A stretch of DNA of 64,000 nt from Actinoplanes missouriensis 431 (lineage in GTDB: Bacteria > Actinomycetota > Actinomycetes > Mycobacteriales > Micromonosporaceae), in the NCBI RefSeq assembly GCF_000284295.1, contig NC_017093.1, positions 5,704,001 through 5,768,000 of the forward strand, given 5' to 3'. The notes beneath the pieces are model-generated. The model was given only the letters and a program-made list of their open reading frames with translations, was not told the DNA's origin and did no database searches. Of the stretch, positions 60,361-64,000 are shown in pieces (positions within the stretch are counted from its first letter, which is position 1; every line of letters starts with the position of its first letter). The position numbers and the translations under genes are program-made.

Positions 60361-61092
60361 ATGGCGGTCCACTGCGACGTGCGCTCCGACGGTCACACCC
60401 TTGTCGCGTCCCCGATCGGCCGGCTCCAGCTCACCGACGTGGTGCCGCTGCGGGACAGCCTGCTCAAGTGTCTCGCCGAGCAGCCCGAGGCGCTCCTCAT
60501 CGACCTCGCCCGGCTCCACGTCGAACAGCCGCTCGCACTCGCCGTCTTCACCACGACACTGCGGCAGGCCGCCCGCTGGCCGGGCACGCCGGTGTTGCTC
60601 TTCGGCCCGCCGCCGCGAACCCGGGACCTGCTGATCAGCGGCGCTTATCAGCAGCTACCGCTCGCCGCCGATCTGGCGTCGGCCCGCGCCCGGCTCAGCG
60701 ACGGCCGCCGCGTCATACCCGTGATCCGGGAGGACCTGCTGCCGGCGACCGGCTCCACCCGGCACGCCCGGGACGTCGTCACCGACGCCTGCCTCTGCTG
60801 GGACCTGCCGGACCTGGTGGCGCCGGCCAGCCTGATCGTCACCGAGCTCGTCGCCAACGCCATCGACCACGCGCACACCATGATGGCGCTGCGGGTCTCC
60901 CTGCGGACCCGGTACCTGAGCATCGCGGTCCGGGACGGCTCGACCGATCCACCGGTGCCGGAGGGCTCGGATCAGCCGGATGTGGCTCGCGGCCGCGGGC
61001 TGTTGCTGGTCAGCTCGGTCGCCGATCATTGGGGCTGGCTGCCGTCCGAGGGCGGCAAGGTGGTCTGGGCCGCCCTCCGGCGCGAGCCGTAA
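60361..61092 (+). CDS. STAS-HATPase fusion (second copy)
   Basis: 243 residues with the same layout as the gene at 57325: a STAS-like domain (about 5-105; the Ser site reads VEQPLAL) and an RsbW-type HATPase (about 125-240, TELVANAIDHAH, VRDGS, RGRGLLLV). The two are clear paralogues flanking cheB/cheR. GGAGAGAAGG precedes ATG 60361. Confidence 0.85.
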   Translation: MAVHCDVRSDGHTLVASPIGRLQLTDVVPLRDSLLKCLAEQPEALLIDLARLHVEQPLALAVFTTTLRQAARWPGTPVLLFGPPPRTRDLLISGAYQQLPLAADLASARARLSDGRRVIPVIREDLLPATGSTRHARDVVTDACLCWDLPDLVAPASLIVTELVANAIDHAHTMMALRVSLRTRYLSIAVRDGSTDPPVPEGSDQPDVARGRGLLLVSSVADHWGWLPSEGGKVVWAALRREP

Positions 61093-61164
61093 TCCTCGGC
61101 TCTCTTCAGCCGCGCCGCCGGCCCTTCGCTGCGGCGCCTTCGCCGCCGGTCCTTGCCAGCGCGG

Positions 61165-62304
61165 TCAGCAGCGGCGCAGCACGGCCTCCAGGCCGGAGAC
61201 CGCCAAAACCCGGGCGACGTACGGCTGAGCCCCGCTCACGCAGAGATCCACCCGCGCCTCACCGGCCGCCCGCACCGCCTCCACCAGCACCGCGACACCC
61301 GCCGCGTCGACGAGCGGCACACCGGAGAAGTCCACCACGACCGCGCCCGAACCCGAGCCGATCGCATGCCGCAGCCCGATCCGCAGTCGCTCCACGGTGT
61401 CCCGGTCAACCTCGCCGCGGACCCGCACCACGGCCGCCGCGTCCTCGGCGTCCACGAGCACCTGCATGCCGTGATGCTGTCCGGTGCGGGACTCGGCGCC
61501 CTCCCAGCGCGGCGTGGTGTCACTGAGCATCGCCTCGCGCAACCACGCCAGCGCCCGGCTGAGCAGCCGGGACACGTGCATCTGGGAGATGCCGAGCTCG
61601 GCGGCGATCTCCGCCTGGGTCCGGTTGCCGTAGAAGCGCATCGCCAGCATCCGGCGCTCCCGGGCCGGCAGGCGCATCAGCAGGTCCGTCACGGTGAGCT
61701 TGTCGGTGATCGACTCCAGGTCGTCGTCCACGTCGCCGAGCAGGTCACCGAACTCGGCGAGGCCGTCGCCGGTGACCGGGGCGTTCAGCGACGCCGGCGA
61801 GTATCCGGCGGCCGACTCCACCGCCTCCAGCACGGCGGCCTCGGTCACCCTCAGGTGGGCGGCAAGCTCGGCGATGCTGGGGGTACGGGCGAGAGTGCTG
61901 GTCAGGACCGTCGACGCGTGCCCGACCTCGAGGCTGAGATCCTGCACCCGGCGCGGCACGTGGACGCCCCAGGTGCGGTCCCGGAAGTGGCGCTTCAACT
62001 CCCCCGAAATGGTGATCACCGCGTAGGCCGTGAAGGAGCCGCGCTCCGGGTCGTACCTGTCGATCGCCTTCACCAGGCCGAGCCGGGCCACCTGCTCCAG
62101 GTCCTCCAGGTACTCGCCGCGGCCGCGGTAACGGCGGGCGAGCCGGCCGGCGAACGGCAGGCAGTACCGGATCAGGGTCTCCCGCAGGGAGTCCCGCTCC
62201 GCAGAGGTCGCCGTGTCACGGCACTCCGCGTACCGCGCCGCGGCGGCGTCGAGATCCTCGAGCGTGTTGTCCGCGGCTTCGCCGACGATATTGCGCGAGG
62301 TCAT
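61165..62304 (-). CDS. SigB/SigF-type sigma factor fused to a C-terminal STAS domain
   Basis: 379 residues. Sigma regions 2, 3 and 4 occupy about 1-260 (GLVKAIDRYDPERGSFTAYAV; FRDRTWGVHVPRRVQDL; MRFYGNRTQAEIAAELGISQMHVSRLLSRAL). The last 100 residues are an anti-anti-sigma (STAS) domain, VVVDFSGVPLVDAAGVAVL. The Ser that RsbV-type proteins phosphorylate is Ala here. It converges on the STAS-HATPase gene (about 70 bp apart), so the ATPase may bind this factor directly. Confidence 0.9.
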   Translation of the reverse strand: MTSRNIVGEAADNTLEDLDAAAARYAECRDTATSAERDSLRETLIRYCLPFAGRLARRYRGRGEYLEDLEQVARLGLVKAIDRYDPERGSFTAYAVITISGELKRHFRDRTWGVHVPRRVQDLSLEVGHASTVLTSTLARTPSIAELAAHLRVTEAAVLEAVESAAGYSPASLNAPVTGDGLAEFGDLLGDVDDDLESITDKLTVTDLLMRLPARERRMLAMRFYGNRTQAEIAAELGISQMHVSRLLSRALAWLREAMLSDTTPRWEGAESRTGQHHGMQVLVDAEDAAAVVRVRGEVDRDTVERLRIGLRHAIGSGSGAVVVDFSGVPLVDAAGVAVLVEAVRAAGEARVDLCVSGAQPYVARVLAVSGLEAVLRRC

Positions 62305-62433
62305 ATCAGGCCTTTCCAGGACATAATCCGGGGCAGCGCGGCGTGCGTCTCCTCATCGGCACGCTAGTGCCCTGCCCATATGCGATCCAAACACCATCCG
62401 CCGACGGTGCGCCGCAGGTCGTCCACCGGCGTG

Positions 62434-64000
62434 TCATCGCTGCCGGTTCCGCCGGGAGGGCAGCCCGGACGGCGCCTCGTCCGGGCCCTCGTCACCCGGG
62501 CCGGCACCCGCGGCGTCCGGTCCCGGTCCGGGGCCCGCAGCGTCTCGTCCCGGCCCGGGGCCCGCAGCGTCCCGCCCCGGCCCGGGACTCGCAGCGCCCC
62601 GTCCCGGTCCGGCGTTCCCGACCGGCGCGGCGGCCCGGCCCGGCAGCCCGGACGGGGATTCCGGGGCCGACGGGGGGTTGTGCTGCCCCATGTCGGGCGC
62701 CTGCAGCGGCGGGCGGCCGGCGGGGTTGTGCTGGCCCATGTCGGGAGCTTGAAGCGGGGGCCGCTTAGCGGAAGCACCGGCGCCGGCGCCGAGCCCGGCA
62801 GGCGGTCCGGGAACGGCGGGTGCTCCAGGCCCGGCAGCGGGCGACGGCAAACCCTGGGAGGCCGCGGCCGGCGCTGGGGATGCGGCCGGAGGTGCGCCTG
62901 GCGGCTGGTGCTGGCCCATGTCAGGGGCCTGCAGCGGCGGACGCTTGGGGGTGGTCGCCGGGGAGCCGGGGGTTGTGGAGCTCCGAGGGAGGCCAGCAAC
63001 CGGCAAACCGGACGGCGGCACATCGGGCGCCGAGGGCTTGGCCGGCGTTGCAGGGATCTGTGGGTCGCCGGCCATGGGCGCGCGGCCCGGCAAAGGGGCC
63101 GGGCCAGACAAAGGCGCTGCGCCCGGCAAAGGGGGCGGGCCGGACAAAGGGGCTGGGCCGGGCATGGGGGCGGCACCGGGGTGCTGGCGGTCGGCTTCGC
63201 GGCCCAGTATGGCGGCGGAGGGGAGGAAGGATGAGGGTTCGGGTTCGGCGAAGGGGGCGGACCCTGCCGCGGCCGGGATGCCGCGCGGTTCGGCAGGGAG
63301 GCCGACGCCGGACTGGCCGGCCGGTAACGCGCCTGCCGGCCGGGGCGAGCGCGGGAATCTCGGGGCGTCGAGAGGGCTGTTCTGCTGACTGTAGAGCGGG
63401 GGCTGCCGCATCAGCTCATCCAGGTCGTCGAGCGGAGGCACGGCGGCGGGGGCGGTTTCGGGAGCCGGGTGGGCGGCGGGGACGTTCGCGGGCTCCCGCA
63501 GCTGATTGCCGCCGGCCCCGGTGCTGATGCCGGACCCCAGGATCGGACCACCCGCAGACATGGCCGGACCCGGCACGCCAGGCCCGGACTGGGCGGGACC
63601 CGCCACGGAAGAGCCGGACAGCGACGGACCGGACGAGGATTCACCCGGCAGGGATACACCGGACGGCGAGATGACCGGCGGCAGGCCGGAGAGGGAGGAC
63701 TCGGTCTCCGAAATGCCGGAATAGGACGCGGAGACGCCCACGTGATGGCTGGGCTGCGCCTGCGATGGGCCGACCGGCGTCCGGGGCAGCGAGACTCCAG
63801 CGTCGAACCGGCCCCCGGCAGCGGATTCGGTTGAACCGGCCTGAGCGGCGGATCCGGGCGGGACCGCTGGGCTGGGCGGTGAGGCCGGCTCACTGTGGCC
63901 GACCACCGTGCCCGAGGGCTCGTTCTCCGAGGCGGGGAGGCGCTCGGGTGAGTCGGCTGCCGGGTTCCACGGGGGGCGGCTGGTGGTGTTCTCCCCCGTA
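62434..64000 (-). CDS. Proline-rich C-terminal tail of a large protein, probably a sensor kinase (5' end outside window)
   Basis: The frame is open from 62434 to the window edge (522 residues visible), so the start lies outside. Almost all is disordered Pro/Gly/Ala/Ser. Near the end PPLQAPDMGQHNPAG occurs three times and GPGRDAAG several times; the end reads SGLPSRRNRQR. This matches tails of large actinobacterial nitrate/nitrite-sensing-type histidine kinases, but no kinase motif is visible here, so that is inference. Confidence 0.6.
   Translation of the reverse strand, partial: TGENTTSRPPWNPAADSPERLPASENEPSGTVVGHSEPASPPSPAVPPGSAAQAGSTESAAGGRFDAGVSLPRTPVGPSQAQPSHHVGVSASYSGISETESSLSGLPPVISPSGVSLPGESSSGPSLSGSSVAGPAQSGPGVPGPAMSAGGPILGSGISTGAGGNQLREPANVPAAHPAPETAPAAVPPLDDLDELMRQPPLYSQQNSPLDAPRFPRSPRPAGALPAGQSGVGLPAEPRGIPAAAGSAPFAEPEPSSFLPSAAILGREADRQHPGAAPMPGPAPLSGPPPLPGAAPLSGPAPLPGRAPMAGDPQIPATPAKPSAPDVPPSGLPVAGLPRSSTTPGSPATTPKRPPLQAPDMGQHQPPGAPPAASPAPAAASQGLPSPAAGPGAPAVPGPPAGLGAGAGASAKRPPLQAPDMGQHNPAGRPPLQAPDMGQHNPPSAPESPSGLPGRAAAPVGNAGPGRGAASPGPGRDAAGPGPGRDAAGPGPGPDAAGAGPGDEGPDEAPSGLPSRRNRQR
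62520..62770 (-). repeat. Tandem repeats encoding GPGRDAAG and PPLQAPDMGQHNPAG
   Basis: Two in-frame arrays in the tail of the window-edge gene. The 24- to 30-bp unit (GGGGCCCGCAGCGTC-like) repeats about four times near 62525-62600, and a 45-bp unit with CCCATGTCGGG occurs near 62690 and 62738, with a further copy near 62920. Confidence 0.8.

Overview
The window is high-GC actinobacterial chromosome with long antisense open frames, frequent GTG/TTG starts and many ATGA/GTGA gene overlaps. A proteasome-type ATPase (Arc/Mpa), the mycothiol ligase MshC, SecA2, GpgS, WhiJ-like XRE/DUF397 pairs, DUF6232 and DUF6244 proteins and an IS481-family element point to Micromonosporaceae, most likely an Actinoplanes relative. 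This assignment is inferred from gene content only. I saw no rRNA, tRNA or CRISPR array.

Layout. 0-8 kb: the 5' part of arc, a ferredoxin, a trmI/M50-protease operon, a RecB-like nuclease, an atypical NarL-type regulator, a HAD phosphatase with an orphan ribbon-helix-helix protein, and a lipoprotein peptidase. 8-14.4 kb: aldo/keto reductase, a MacB/FtsX-type ABC exporter, a small membrane protein and a PAC2 protein. 14.4-17.6 kb: regulatory island with an XRE-DUF5753 regulator, two DUF397 proteins, a DUF6232 membrane protein, a GntR regulator and several palindromes. 17.6-25.7 kb: a membrane alpha/beta hydrolase, two NarL-type two-component systems, an intact IS481-family insertion and an internally duplicated membrane protein. 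25.7-36.2 kb: a tiny Tyr/Gly-rich secreted protein, mshC, a four-gene operon (LLM oxidoreductase, phosphatase, DUF3090, SCO1664-like), a second aldo/keto reductase, DUF5703, an M20 peptidase, a hemerythrin-like protein and a LysR regulator. 36.3-45.5 kb: a ClpC-type unfoldase, a NYN-like protein, 1.2 kb of gene-free minisatellite DNA, then a four-gene operon around an EccC-like triple-domain FtsK ATPase. 45.5-57.3 kb: a JmjC-type cupin coupled to a three-repeat peptide gene, DUF72, DksA, a kinase-like protein, a winged-helix regulator, ankyrin, SecA2, and divergent sugar oxidoreductase and GpgS/glycosyltransferase pairs. 57.3-64 kb: a partner-switching/chemotaxis-like module (two STAS-ATPase fusions, a truncated CheB, CheR-PAS, a sigma-STAS fusion) and the proline-rich end of a protein that continues past the window.

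Three themes stand out. Translational coupling is very common. Short tandem repeats (6 to 69 bp units) are unusually dense, mostly at gene ends, in linkers and in intergenic DNA. Several signalling proteins lack the canonical phosphorylation residue (Asp to Glu in a receiver, Ser to Ala in a STAS domain). The best candidates for undescribed biology are the repeat-peptide/cupin pair (45.6-47.0 kb), the EccC-like operon (40.9-45.5 kb), the STAS/CheB/CheR/sigma module (57.3-62.3 kb) and the repeat mini-gene that bridges a kinase/regulator pair (24.8-25.0 kb).
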